5,538 bases of DNA from Burkholderiaceae bacterium. Its GTDB lineage: Bacteria; Pseudomonadota; Gammaproteobacteria; Burkholderiales; Burkholderiaceae. Numbering within the stretch: position 1 is the first letter of the stretch; each line of letters opens with the position of its first letter. The notes under the pieces were generated by a model, which did not search any database, was not told the DNA's origin, and saw only the letters and a list, made by a program, of their open reading frames with translations. Location: the NCBI GenBank assembly GCA_025057735.1, contig JANWUU010000168.1, positions 1 through 5,538 on the forward strand, given 5' to 3'. Below are positions 1 through 5,538 of the stretch, one piece after another. The position numbers were made by a program, and so were the translations under genes.

Positions 1-1
1 C

Positions 2-445
2 TGCCACGGCGAGATTGCGTTGCCTGGCGGCGGCCGCTTCACCCTGATCGACGACTATGGCCATCACCCGGCCGAGATGGCGGCCACGATCGCCGCGGCG
101 CGCGGGGCGTTTCCGGGCCGGCGGCTGCTGCTCGTCTTCCAACCGCACCGCTATACGCGCACGCGCGACTGCTTCGAAGACTTCGTCACCGTGCTGTCGG
201 CGGCCGACGCGCTGCTGCTCACCGAGGTGTACCCAGCCGGCGAGGCGCCGATCGTGGCGGCCGACGGGCGGGCGCTGGCGCGCGCGGTGCGCGTGGCCGG
301 CCGCATCGAGCCGGTGTTTGTGCCGACGGTGGACGAACTGCCGGCGGCGATCCGCGCGGCTGCCCGACCTGGCGATGTCGTCATCACGATGGGAGCGGGC
401 TCCATCGGCGCCGTGCCGGCCAGACTGCTGTCGGGATGCGCATGA
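2..445 (+). CDS. murC: UDP-N-acetylmuramate--L-alanine ligase MurC, C-terminal part (5' end outside window)
   Basis: Only the last 147 codons are present; the frame is open from base 2, so the gene begins upstream of the window. MurC is the cytoplasmic ATP-dependent ligase that adds L-alanine to UDP-MurNAc, the first step in building the peptidoglycan stem peptide. What is visible is the end of the central domain and the C-terminal Mur ligase domain: an [11 protein letters not shown] stretch, then the MurC signature [14 protein letters not shown], then [29 protein letters not shown] and a closing [13 protein letters not shown]. The DDYGHHP and FQPHRY..TR blocks distinguish MurC from MurD, MurE and MurF; the related recycling ligase Mpl is less likely because ddl and ftsQ follow directly. 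The stop codon overlaps the ddl start by four bases (ATGA), which suggests translational coupling. No frameshift or missing conserved block is seen. Confidence 0.96.
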   Translation, partial: CHGEIALPGGGRFTLIDDYGHHPAEMAATIAAARGAFPGRRLLLVFQPHRYTRTRDCFEDFVTVLSAADALLLTEVYPAGEAPIVAADGRALARAVRVAGRIEPVFVPTVDELPAAIRAAARPGDVVITMGAGSIGAVPARLLSGCA

Positions 446-1401
446 GCCACGACCCGCGATCGTTTGGCAAGGTGGCGGTCCTGCTCGGCGGGCGCTCCGC
501 CGAACGCGAGGTGTCGCTGATGTCGGGCCGCGGCGTGCTGGCCGCGCTGCGCGCGCGCGGGGTCGATGCGCATCCGTTCGATCCGGCCGAACGGTCGCTC
601 GCCGAGCTTGCGGCCGAGCGCTTCGACCGCGCTTTCATCGCGCTGCATGGCCGGCTGGGCGAGGACGGCACGGTCCAGGGCGTGCTGGAGCTGCTGCGCA
701 TTCCGTACACCGGCAGCGGCGTGCTCGCTTCCGCCACGGCCTTGAACAAGCTCGCCGCCAAACGGATCTGGCGCTGCGAGGAACTGCCCACGCCCGACTG
801 GTGCCAGGTGCACGCCGATACCGACTGGCGGCGCGTGGTGGCCGAACTGGGCGACGAACTGGTCGTGAAGCCGGCGCGCGAGGGCTCCACGCTCGGCATC
901 ACCAAGGTCGTCACGCACGACAACAACGAACTCGCGCGCGCGTTTGAAGAAGCCCTGAAATACGACGAGCTGGTGCTGGTGGAACAACTGATTCGTGGCC
1001 GCGAGCTGACCTGCGCGATCCTCGGCGAAGGCAGGAGCGCGCGCGCGCTGCCGCTGATCGAGATCCGCGCGCCGGCGGAAAACTACGACTACCACCACAA
1101 GTACTTCAGCGACGACACCCAGTACCTGTGTCCGGCGCCGCTGCCGCCGGCGCTGGCGGCCGAGATCCAGGCGCTGTGCGTGCGCGCCTACAACGCGCTC
1201 GGCGCACGCGGCTGGGGGCGCGTGGACGTGATGCTGCAGGTCGATGCGCGCGGCGACCGCCCCTACCTGCTGGAGCTGAACACCGCGCCGGGCATGACCT
1301 CGCACTCGCTGGTGCCGATGGCGGCGCGCGCCGCCGGTCTCTCCTATGAGGATCTGGTGCTGGAGATCCTCGCCCACGCGGCGCTGGAGACCCGCGCATG
1401 A
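442..1401 (+). CDS. ddl: D-alanine--D-alanine ligase
   Basis: This cytoplasmic ATP-grasp enzyme joins two D-alanines to make the dipeptide that MurF adds to the peptidoglycan precursor. From the ATG at 442 it has 319 residues, close to E. coli DdlB. The N-terminal [12 protein letters not shown] motif holds the D-Ala-binding Glu (E21). The ATP-grasp region shows [13 protein letters not shown] (K143, S149) and the loop [14 protein letters not shown] with the K220-Y221 pair typical of D-Ala-D-Ala rather than D-Ala-D-Lac ligases. The metal site is D262 in GRVDVM and E278/N280 in [16 protein letters not shown]. An in-frame ATG at 436 would add two residues. I prefer 442 because GGGA at 433-436 lies five bases upstream and the resulting ATGA overlap with the murC stop matches the next two junctions. 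The stop likewise overlaps the ftsQ start. The position in the cluster corresponds to ddlB. Confidence 0.96.
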   Translation: MSHDPRSFGKVAVLLGGRSAEREVSLMSGRGVLAALRARGVDAHPFDPAERSLAELAAERFDRAFIALHGRLGEDGTVQGVLELLRIPYTGSGVLASATALNKLAAKRIWRCEELPTPDWCQVHADTDWRRVVAELGDELVVKPAREGSTLGITKVVTHDNNELARAFEEALKYDELVLVEQLIRGRELTCAILGEGRSARALPLIEIRAPAENYDYHHKYFSDDTQYLCPAPLPPALAAEIQALCVRAYNALGARGWGRVDVMLQVDARGDRPYLLELNTAPGMTSHSLVPMAARAAGLSYEDLVLEILAHAALETRA

Positions 1402-2144
1402 ATGGCCTACGCCTGATGCAGTGGACGACCCGGCTGCTGCTAGGAGCTGCGGCCGCCATTTTATTGCTCGGCATGCTGCGCTGGGCGGCCGCCCATCCGC
1501 GCTTCGAGCTGCGGCGCATCGAAGTGCGGGGCGAGGTGGCGCACGTCAGCGCCGCCGCCGTGCGGGCGGCGCTCGCCGGCCGCCTGCAGGGTGGCTTCTT
1601 CGGCGTCTCGCTGCCGCAGGTCCAGCAGGCGCTGGAGGCGATCCCCTGGGTGGCGGCGGCTTCCGTGCGGCGCGTCTTCCCGGACCGCTTGGTGGTCACG
1701 CTGCGGGAGCACCGCGCGCTCGGCGTCTGGAGCGACGGCCGCCTGCTGGCCGACGACGGTCGCCTGTTCGCGGCCAACGTTGCCGAGGCCGAGCTGGACG
1801 GTCCGTTGGTGCAGTTCGACGGCCCGGCACGGCTCGCTCCGGAAGCGGCGCGTCGTTACACCGAGATCGCGGCGGCGCTGGCGCCCTTGGCGCTGACGGT
1901 GGCGGCGCTTGAGATCTCCGAGCGCGGTGCGCTGCGCGTGGTCACCGAGGGTGGACAGCGCCTGGAGCTGGGCCGCGACGACCCACCGGGGCGGCTGCGC
2001 GAGTCCCTCGCCCGGCTGGCGGCGGTTTACCCCTACGTTCTGGCGCAGCTCGGCGAGCCGCCACGCCGCATCGACCTTCGGTATCCGAACGGCGTGGCGG
2101 TGGCGCCGGCGCGTGGGGCACCCGTTGCGGCAGGCAAGTCATGA
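1398..2144 (+). CDS. ftsQ: Cell division protein FtsQ
   Basis: FtsQ is a bitopic inner-membrane divisome protein that binds FtsB/FtsL through its periplasmic domain and connects early ring proteins to septal synthesis enzymes. The 248-residue protein has a very short cytoplasmic tail with basic residues (R5, R12), one hydrophobic segment at about residues 13-31 rich in Leu/Ala, and then a periplasmic part. Residues about 36-105 fit the POTRA domain: FELRRIEVRGEV, a helix, GGFFGVSL, the highly typical AIPWVAAASVRRVFPDRLVV, then LREHRALGVW. The rest fits the FtsQ beta domain and ends with DLRYPNGVAV (R228, Y229), the strand known in E. coli to pair with FtsB. The start is supported by GGAGA at 1386-1390, seven bases upstream, and by the ATGA overlap with ddl; a later ATG at 1416 would shorten the tail and is less likely. 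The stop overlaps the ftsA start. Confidence 0.95.
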   Translation: MNGLRLMQWTTRLLLGAAAAILLLGMLRWAAAHPRFELRRIEVRGEVAHVSAAAVRAALAGRLQGGFFGVSLPQVQQALEAIPWVAAASVRRVFPDRLVVTLREHRALGVWSDGRLLADDGRLFAANVAEAELDGPLVQFDGPARLAPEAARRYTEIAAALAPLALTVAALEISERGALRVVTEGGQRLELGRDDPPGRLRESLARLAAVYPYVLAQLGEPPRRIDLRYPNGVAVAPARGAPVAAGKS

Positions 2145-3370
2145 GGGCGGAAAGCAAGGATCTTATTGTCGGCGTGGACATCGGCACCTCCAAGGTGGTG
2201 GTGGCGGTGGCCGAGGTGCTCGACGGGCGCTTCCAGCTCATCGGGCTCGGGCAGGCGCCTTCGGAGGGACTGCGCAAGGGCGTCGTGGTCAACATCGAGG
2301 CCACCGTGCAGTCGATCCGACGGGCGGTGGAGGAGGCCGAGCTGATGGCCGCCTGCCGCATCAGCGACGTCTACACCGGCATCGCCGGCAGTCACATCCG
2401 CAGCTTCAACTCCAGCGGCATGGTGGCGATCAAGAACCGCGAGGTGACCGCCGAGGACGTGGCGCGCGTGCTGGAGACGGCGCGTGCGGTCAACATCCCG
2501 ACCGACCAGCAGATCCTGCACGTCCTGACGCAGGAGTTCATCGTCGACGGCCAGGAGGACATTCGCGAGCCGATCGGCATGAGCGGGGTGCGGCTGGAGG
2601 TGCGCGTGCACATCGTCAGCGGCGCGGTCAGCGCCGCGCAGAACATCGTCAAGTGCGTGCGGCGCTGCGGACTTGAGGTCAACGACCTGATGCTGCAGCC
2701 GCTCGCCTCCAGCATGGCGGTGCTGACACCAGACGAGAAGGAGCTGGGCGTGGCGCTGATCGACGTCGGCGGCGGCACCACCGACATCGCCATTTTCACC
2801 GGCGGGGCGATCCGCCACACGGCGGTGATTCCGATCGCCGGCGACCAGATCAGCAACGACATCGCGATGGCGCTGCGCACGCCGATCGCGGATGCCGAGG
2901 AGATCAAGCTGCGGCACGGCGTGGCCAAGGAGGTCCTGGCCGACCCCAACGAGCGCATCGAAATCCCGGGGCTGGGCGATCGGCCGCCGCGCTCGCTGTC
3001 GCGGCAGACGCTGGCCGCCGTCATCGAGCCGCGCGTGCAGGAGCTGTTCTCGCTGGTGCAGCGCGTGATCCGCGATTCCGGCTACGAGGAGCTGATCTCC
3101 TGTGGCGTGGTGCTGACCGGCGGCAGCGCGCTGCTGCCCGGCGTCACCGAGGTGGCGGAGGACGTGTTCCTGAAGCCGGCGCGCATTGGCTGGCCGACCT
3201 ATGACGGGCCGCTGGCGGACGTGGCGCGCAATCCGCGCTTTGCCACCGTCATGGGTTTGCTGACCGAGGCGTATGCGCAGCGGCAGCGTGGTCGCCGTGC
3301 AGCGGCACGGGTGGGGACTTTCAAGCAAACCTTGCGCAGGATGAAGGAATGGATCGTCGGCAATTTCTGA
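2141..3370 (+). CDS. ftsA: Cell division protein FtsA
   Basis: FtsA is an actin-like ATP-binding protein that tethers FtsZ filaments to the inner membrane and recruits later division proteins. The 409-residue product shows the actin/Hsp70 ATPase elements: phosphate-1 VGVDIGTSKVVV (D13-K18), phosphate-2 LIDVGGGTTDIAIF (D208-D215) and the adenosine motif VVLTGGSALLPG (G327-G328). The stretch of about residues 84-165, with GSHIRSFNSSG and LTQEFIVDGQ, corresponds to the FtsA-specific 1C (SHS2) subdomain that replaces actin subdomain 1B. The last 16 residues, FKQTLRRMKEWIVGNF, form a basic and hydrophobic stretch fitting the C-terminal amphipathic membrane-targeting helix. The Shine-Dalgarno sequence is poor (AGG at 2132-2134), so translation probably depends on coupling to ftsQ through the ATGA overlap. 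The internal sequence, for example RKGVVVNIEATVQSIRRAVE, resembles betaproteobacterial FtsA as I recall it. MreB or DnaK are ruled out by the 1C domain and context. Confidence 0.98.
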   Translation: MRAESKDLIVGVDIGTSKVVVAVAEVLDGRFQLIGLGQAPSEGLRKGVVVNIEATVQSIRRAVEEAELMAACRISDVYTGIAGSHIRSFNSSGMVAIKNREVTAEDVARVLETARAVNIPTDQQILHVLTQEFIVDGQEDIREPIGMSGVRLEVRVHIVSGAVSAAQNIVKCVRRCGLEVNDLMLQPLASSMAVLTPDEKELGVALIDVGGGTTDIAIFTGGAIRHTAVIPIAGDQISNDIAMALRTPIADAEEIKLRHGVAKEVLADPNERIEIPGLGDRPPRSLSRQTLAAVIEPRVQELFSLVQRVIRDSGYEELISCGVVLTGGSALLPGVTEVAEDVFLKPARIGWPTYDGPLADVARNPRFATVMGLLTEAYAQRQRGRRAAARVGTFKQTLRRMKEWIVGNF

Positions 3371-3391
3371 GTCCGCCGCACGCCGGCGGAC
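3371..3391 (+). repeat. Perfect inverted repeat (hairpin) directly after the ftsA stop
   Basis: GTCCGCCG at 3371-3378 is exactly complementary to CGGCGGAC at 3384-3391, with a five-base loop CACGC, so the transcript can form an eight-pair, mostly G-C stem starting on the base after the ftsA TGA. No T-run follows (the next bases are CGGGCGGGCAAG), so it is not a standard intrinsic terminator. It could mark an RNA end or processing point, stabilise upstream mRNA, or lower read-through into ftsZ; these roles are inference. Confidence 0.5.
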
Positions 3392-3406
3392 CGGGCGGGC
3401 AAGCGT

Positions 3407-3420
3407 GCAGTGTCAACTGC
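3407..3420. repeat. Short dyad in the ftsA-ftsZ gap
   Basis: GCAGT (3407-3411) and ACTGC (3416-3420) are perfect inverted copies around the spacer GTCA, giving a 14-base dyad. It lies in the part of the gap where an ftsZ promoter or operator could sit. Such a short dyad may be chance. I could not match it to a regulator site and found no convincing -35/-10 pair next to it. Confidence 0.25.
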
Positions 3421-3482
3421 GGTGATGAGGTCGACTTCGCGCCGTCGTTGCCATTGCGCGTTTGGATCTGAAGCAACCCACG

Positions 3483-3488
3483 AAGGAG
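3483..3488 (+). promoter_or_regulatory. Strong ribosome binding site of ftsZ
   Basis: AAGGAG lies seven bases before the ftsZ ATG at 3496. It is by far the best Shine-Dalgarno sequence in the window and fixes the ftsZ start. The upstream genes have weak or moderate sites buried in the preceding coding sequence. This fits independent, high-level initiation of FtsZ, which is known to be far more abundant in cells than FtsQ and FtsA. Confidence 0.8.
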
Positions 3489-3495
3489 AACGAGC

Positions 3496-4674
3496 ATGGC
3501 ATTCGAGGTCCTGGAAACCGAAACGCGCGGCACCGTGATCAAGGTCATCGGCGTGGGCGGCGCCGGCGGCAACGCGGTCGAGCACATGATTCGGCGCGGC
3601 GTGCAGGGCGTGGAGTTCATTTGCGCCAACACCGACCATCAGGCGCTGGCGCGCTCCTCGGCACGCAACATCATTCAGCTCGGCACCACGGGCCTGGGCG
3701 CCGGCAGCCGGCCCGAGATGGGGCGCCAGGCGGCGATGGAGGCGCGCGATCGCATCGCCGATGCGCTGCGCGGTGCCCACATGGTGTTCATCACCGCTGG
3801 CATGGGGGGCGGCACCGGCACGGGGGCGGCGCCGGTGGTGGCCGAGGTGGCCAAGGAGCTCGGGATCCTCACGGTGGCGGTGGTTTCCAAGCCGTTCGCG
3901 TTCGAGGGTCGGCGACGCATGGAGGTCGCGGAGACCGGCTTGCTGGAATTGGAGGACAAGGTGCACTCGCTGATCGTGATCCTGAACGACAAGCTGCAGG
4001 AGGTGCTGGGCGAGGACGCCGAGATGCAGGCCTGCTTCGCCGCCGCCGACGACGTGCTGCACAACGCCTGCGCCGGTATCGCCGAGATCATCAACGTGCC
4101 GGGGCTGATCAACGTGGATTTCGAGGACGTCAAGACCGTGATGAGCGAACACGGCAAGGCGATGATGGGGACGGCCACCGCGAGCGGACCGGATCGCGCC
4201 CGCATTGCCGCCGAGCAGGCGGTGGCCAGCCCGCTGCTGGAGGGTGTCGATTTATCCGGGGCGCGCGGCGTGCTGGTCAACATCACGGCCAGCGGGTCGC
4301 TCAAGCTGCGCGAAACAAGCGTGGTGATGAACACCATCCGCGAGTTCGCCGCCGAGGACGCGACCGTGATTTTCGGCACCGTGCGGGACGATGCGATGGG
4401 CGACAACCTGCGGGTGACGGTGGTCGCCACCGGCCTCGGGCGCCTGAACGCCAAGAAAGCGCCGCTGGCGGTGGTGAAAAATGCCGCCCGCACCGGCACC
4501 GACAACCTGCCTCCGCTCGGGGTGGCGCCGGCGCCGGACTATGCGCAGTTCTCGACGCCCGCCATCTGGCGCAGCGGCAGCCGCGAAGCGGCGGCGGCGC
4601 GCGTGGCGGCGCTGGAGGAAGCGGGCACCGACCGGCTCGACATCCCGACCTTCCTGCGCAAACAGGCCGACTGA
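3496..4674 (+). CDS. ftsZ: Cell division protein FtsZ (tubulin-like GTPase)
   Basis: FtsZ polymerises with GTP into the cytokinetic ring at midcell on the cytoplasmic face of the inner membrane. The 392-residue protein has the nucleotide-binding domain with [13 protein letters not shown] (about 19-31), [11 protein letters not shown], and the tubulin signature GGGTGTG at 104-110. E137 and R141 match the GTP-contacting pair of E. coli FtsZ. The T7 synergy loop is [12 protein letters not shown] with N206, D208 and D211, the acidic pair needed for GTP hydrolysis in the filament. The C-terminal domain runs to about residue 317. A linker of about 60 residues, rich in Ala and Pro, then leads to the conserved tail [11 protein letters not shown], which binds FtsA, ZipA and other partners in known systems. 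The start is set by AAGGAG seven bases upstream. The 125-base gap before the gene separates it from the overlapping murC-ddl-ftsQ-ftsA block, so ftsZ may also have its own transcript. One TTA leucine codon at 4252 is rare in this GC-rich context. Confidence 0.99.
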   Translation: MAFEVLETETRGTVIKVIGVGGAGGNAVEHMIRRGVQGVEFICANTDHQALARSSARNIIQLGTTGLGAGSRPEMGRQAAMEARDRIADALRGAHMVFITAGMGGGTGTGAAPVVAEVAKELGILTVAVVSKPFAFEGRRRMEVAETGLLELEDKVHSLIVILNDKLQEVLGEDAEMQACFAAADDVLHNACAGIAEIINVPGLINVDFEDVKTVMSEHGKAMMGTATASGPDRARIAAEQAVASPLLEGVDLSGARGVLVNITASGSLKLRETSVVMNTIREFAAEDATVIFGTVRDDAMGDNLRVTVVATGLGRLNAKKAPLAVVKNAARTGTDNLPPLGVAPAPDYAQFSTPAIWRSGSREAAAARVAALEEAGTDRLDIPTFLRKQAD

Positions 4675-4682
4675 TGGGAATC

Positions 4683-4717
4683 CCCGCCGGCGGCCGCGGG
4701 CCAGGTGTCGCCGGCGG
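4683..4717 (+). repeat. Self-complementary GC-rich sequence between ftsZ and lpxC
   Basis: Two copies of the nine-base word CGCCGGCGG occur at 4685-4693 and 4709-4717. Because the word is nearly palindromic, 4684-4692 can also pair with 4709-4717 as a nine-base stem with a 16-base loop, or each copy can fold locally. No T-run follows, so an ordinary intrinsic terminator is not supported. The same word also occurs inside coding sequence (for example 1070-1078), so part of this may be base composition. Confidence 0.3.
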
Positions 4718-4723
4718 ATCGCC

Positions 4724-4729
4724 GATAAT
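4724..4729 (+). promoter_or_regulatory. Possible -10 element of an lpxC promoter
   Basis: GATAAT differs from the sigma-70 consensus TATAAT at one base and stands out in a GC-rich gap. Six bases separate it from the lpxC ATG, so a transcript starting about seven bases downstream of the hexamer would begin at or next to the A of the start codon. No good -35 is seen at the usual distance (CCAGGT at 4701-4706). The call rests on the -10 and its position only. Confidence 0.3.
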
Positions 4730-4735
4730 GCGGCC

Positions 4736-5538
4736 ATGATCAGACAGCGAACGCTCAAGAGCCTGGTCCGCACCGTCGGCATCGGCCTGCACAGCGGCAC
4801 GAAAGTCGAATTGACGCTGCGGCCGGCCGCGGTGGACACGGGCATCGTGTTTCGCCGCGTCGACCTGGAGCCGCCGGTGTCGATCGCCGCCAGCGCGCTG
4901 GCGGTCGGCGACACGCGCATGGCCTCGACGCTGCAATTGGGCGACGTGCGCATCGCCACCGTCGAACATCTGATGAGCGCGTTGGCCGGCCTTGGCATCG
5001 ACAACTGCTACGTCGATGTCGATGCGCCGGAGATTCCGATCATGGACGGCAGCGCGGCCAGCTTCGTGTTCCTGATCCAGTCGGCCGGCATCGTCGAGCA
5101 GCCGGCGCCGCGCCAGTTCGTGCGCGTGCGCAAGCCGGTGGAGGTACGCGAGGGCGACAAATGGGCGCGCCTGGAGCCGCATTTCGGCTTCAGGCTGAGC
5201 TTCTCGATCGACTTCAATCACCCGGCCATCGACGTCACCGAGCAGGCGGTGGAGGTCGATTTCGCCCGCGAGTCCTACGTCACCGCGGTGGCGCGCGCGC
5301 GCACCTTCGGCTTCGCCAACGAGGTGGAGGCGCTGCGCGCCGCGGGCCTGGCTTTGGGCGGCAACTTCGAGAACGCCATCGTCATGGACGAATACCGGGT
5401 GCTGAACACGGACGGCCTGCGCTCGGGCGACGAATTCGCCAAACACAAGGTGCTGGACGCGATCGGCGACCTGTACCTGCTCGGCCGGCCGCTGCTGGCG
5501 GCCTATCGCGCGCACAAGTCGGGCCACGCGCTGAACAA
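4736..5538 (+). CDS. lpxC: UDP-3-O-acyl-N-acetylglucosamine deacetylase LpxC, N-terminal part (3' end outside window)
   Basis: LpxC is the cytoplasmic zinc deacetylase that removes acetate from UDP-3-O-acyl-GlcNAc, the committed step of lipid A synthesis. The frame opens with [21 protein letters not shown], almost the E. coli LpxC start, and is open to the window edge: 267 codons plus two bases, against about 305 residues in E. coli, so roughly the last 40 residues are missing. Zinc ligands are H78 in [16 protein letters not shown] and H237/D241 in [11 protein letters not shown]. The likely general base is E77 and the catalytic His is H264 in [23 protein letters not shown] and ARTFGF are further family blocks. 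The gene sits 61 bases after ftsZ, its usual place at the end of the dcw cluster. There is no clear Shine-Dalgarno sequence before the ATG (only GGA at 4716-4718, too far away), unlike ftsZ. In E. coli LpxC is controlled mainly by FtsH proteolysis through its C-terminus, which cannot be seen here. Confidence 0.97.
   Translation, partial: MIRQRTLKSLVRTVGIGLHSGTKVELTLRPAAVDTGIVFRRVDLEPPVSIAASALAVGDTRMASTLQLGDVRIATVEHLMSALAGLGIDNCYVDVDAPEIPIMDGSAASFVFLIQSAGIVEQPAPRQFVRVRKPVEVREGDKWARLEPHFGFRLSFSIDFNHPAIDVTEQAVEVDFARESYVTAVARARTFGFANEVEALRAAGLALGGNFENAIVMDEYRVLNTDGLRSGDEFAKHKVLDAIGDLYLLGRPLLAAYRAHKSGHALN

Noticed and set aside
1036..1049. Alternating GC run (GCGCGCGCGC) as possible Z-DNA or a repeat element; a similar run near 549-559
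   Set aside because: Both runs encode normal Ala/Arg codons in ddl in a very GC-rich genome; nothing shows a separate role.
151..1377. Long open frame on the minus strand opposite murC and ddl (408 codons)
   Set aside because: It mirrors intact murC and ddl. Its translation is rich in His, Arg and Gln with no recognisable domain, as expected from a high-GC antisense shadow.
2191..2209. GGTGGTGGTGGC run at the start of ftsA as a microsatellite or slippage site
   Set aside because: It encodes the conserved KVVVAVAE strand of the phosphate-1 region and is short; it is coding constraint, not a repeat tract.
2033..3328. Long minus-strand open frame (431 codons) opposite ftsA
   Set aside because: It lies fully opposite the well-conserved ftsA and shows only composition-driven residues such as HRR and DVD runs; no family motif is visible.
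3381..4718. CGCCGGCGGA at both 3381-3390 and 4709-4718, flanking ftsZ, as a possible shared regulatory motif or repeat
   Set aside because: The same ten bases also occur inside ddl (1070-1079) and close variants appear in other coding parts, so GC-rich composition explains it.
4675..4735. Intrinsic terminator after ftsZ
   Set aside because: GC-rich self-pairing is present, but no T-run follows, and the next gene lies 61 bases away on the same strand.
4301..5527. Minus-strand open frame (408 codons) opposite the ftsZ end and lpxC
   Set aside because: The + strand here encodes lpxC with all its metal and catalytic residues; the antisense frame is a shadow with low-complexity Arg/Pro runs.

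Overview
The window is a GC-rich stretch (roughly 70% G+C by eye) of a Gram-negative bacterial chromosome carrying the distal half of the division and cell wall (dcw) cluster. All genes lie on the + strand, in the order murC (3' end) - ddl - ftsQ - ftsA - ftsZ - lpxC (5' part). Gene order, a [11 protein letters not shown] end on FtsZ and FtsA/FtsZ sequences resembling those I recall from Betaproteobacteria point to a betaproteobacterium. I cannot settle the order: FtsZ looks to me closer to Rhodocyclales/Nitrosomonadales types than to core Burkholderiales, but this rests on memory and not on a search. lpxC shows that the organism makes lipid A.

Layout: positions 2-445 are the C-terminal domain of MurC. 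The next three genes are packed with 4-base ATGA overlaps: murC/ddl at 442-445, ddl/ftsQ at 1398-1401 and ftsQ/ftsA at 2141-2144. After ftsA comes the first real gap, 125 bases (3371-3495). It holds a strong hairpin directly after the ftsA stop, a small 14-base dyad and a strong Shine-Dalgarno sequence for ftsZ. ftsZ (3496-4674) is followed by a 61-base GC-rich gap with self-complementary sequence and a -10-like GATAAT placed so that transcription could start at the lpxC ATG. lpxC runs off the right edge with 267 codons present.

Together the genes cover three jobs. MurC adds L-Ala to UDP-MurNAc and Ddl makes the D-Ala-D-Ala dipeptide, both in the cytoplasm for peptidoglycan precursors. FtsQ, FtsA and FtsZ build the division ring: FtsZ polymerises, FtsA anchors it to the inner membrane, and FtsQ links to the periplasmic FtsB/FtsL branch. 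LpxC commits UDP-GlcNAc to lipid A.

All reading frames are intact with expected catalytic residues. I see no mobile element, RNA gene, CRISPR array or foreign insertion. I do not think the window holds an undescribed system. The points worth a second look are in the two gaps around ftsZ and in the FtsZ C-terminal linker.
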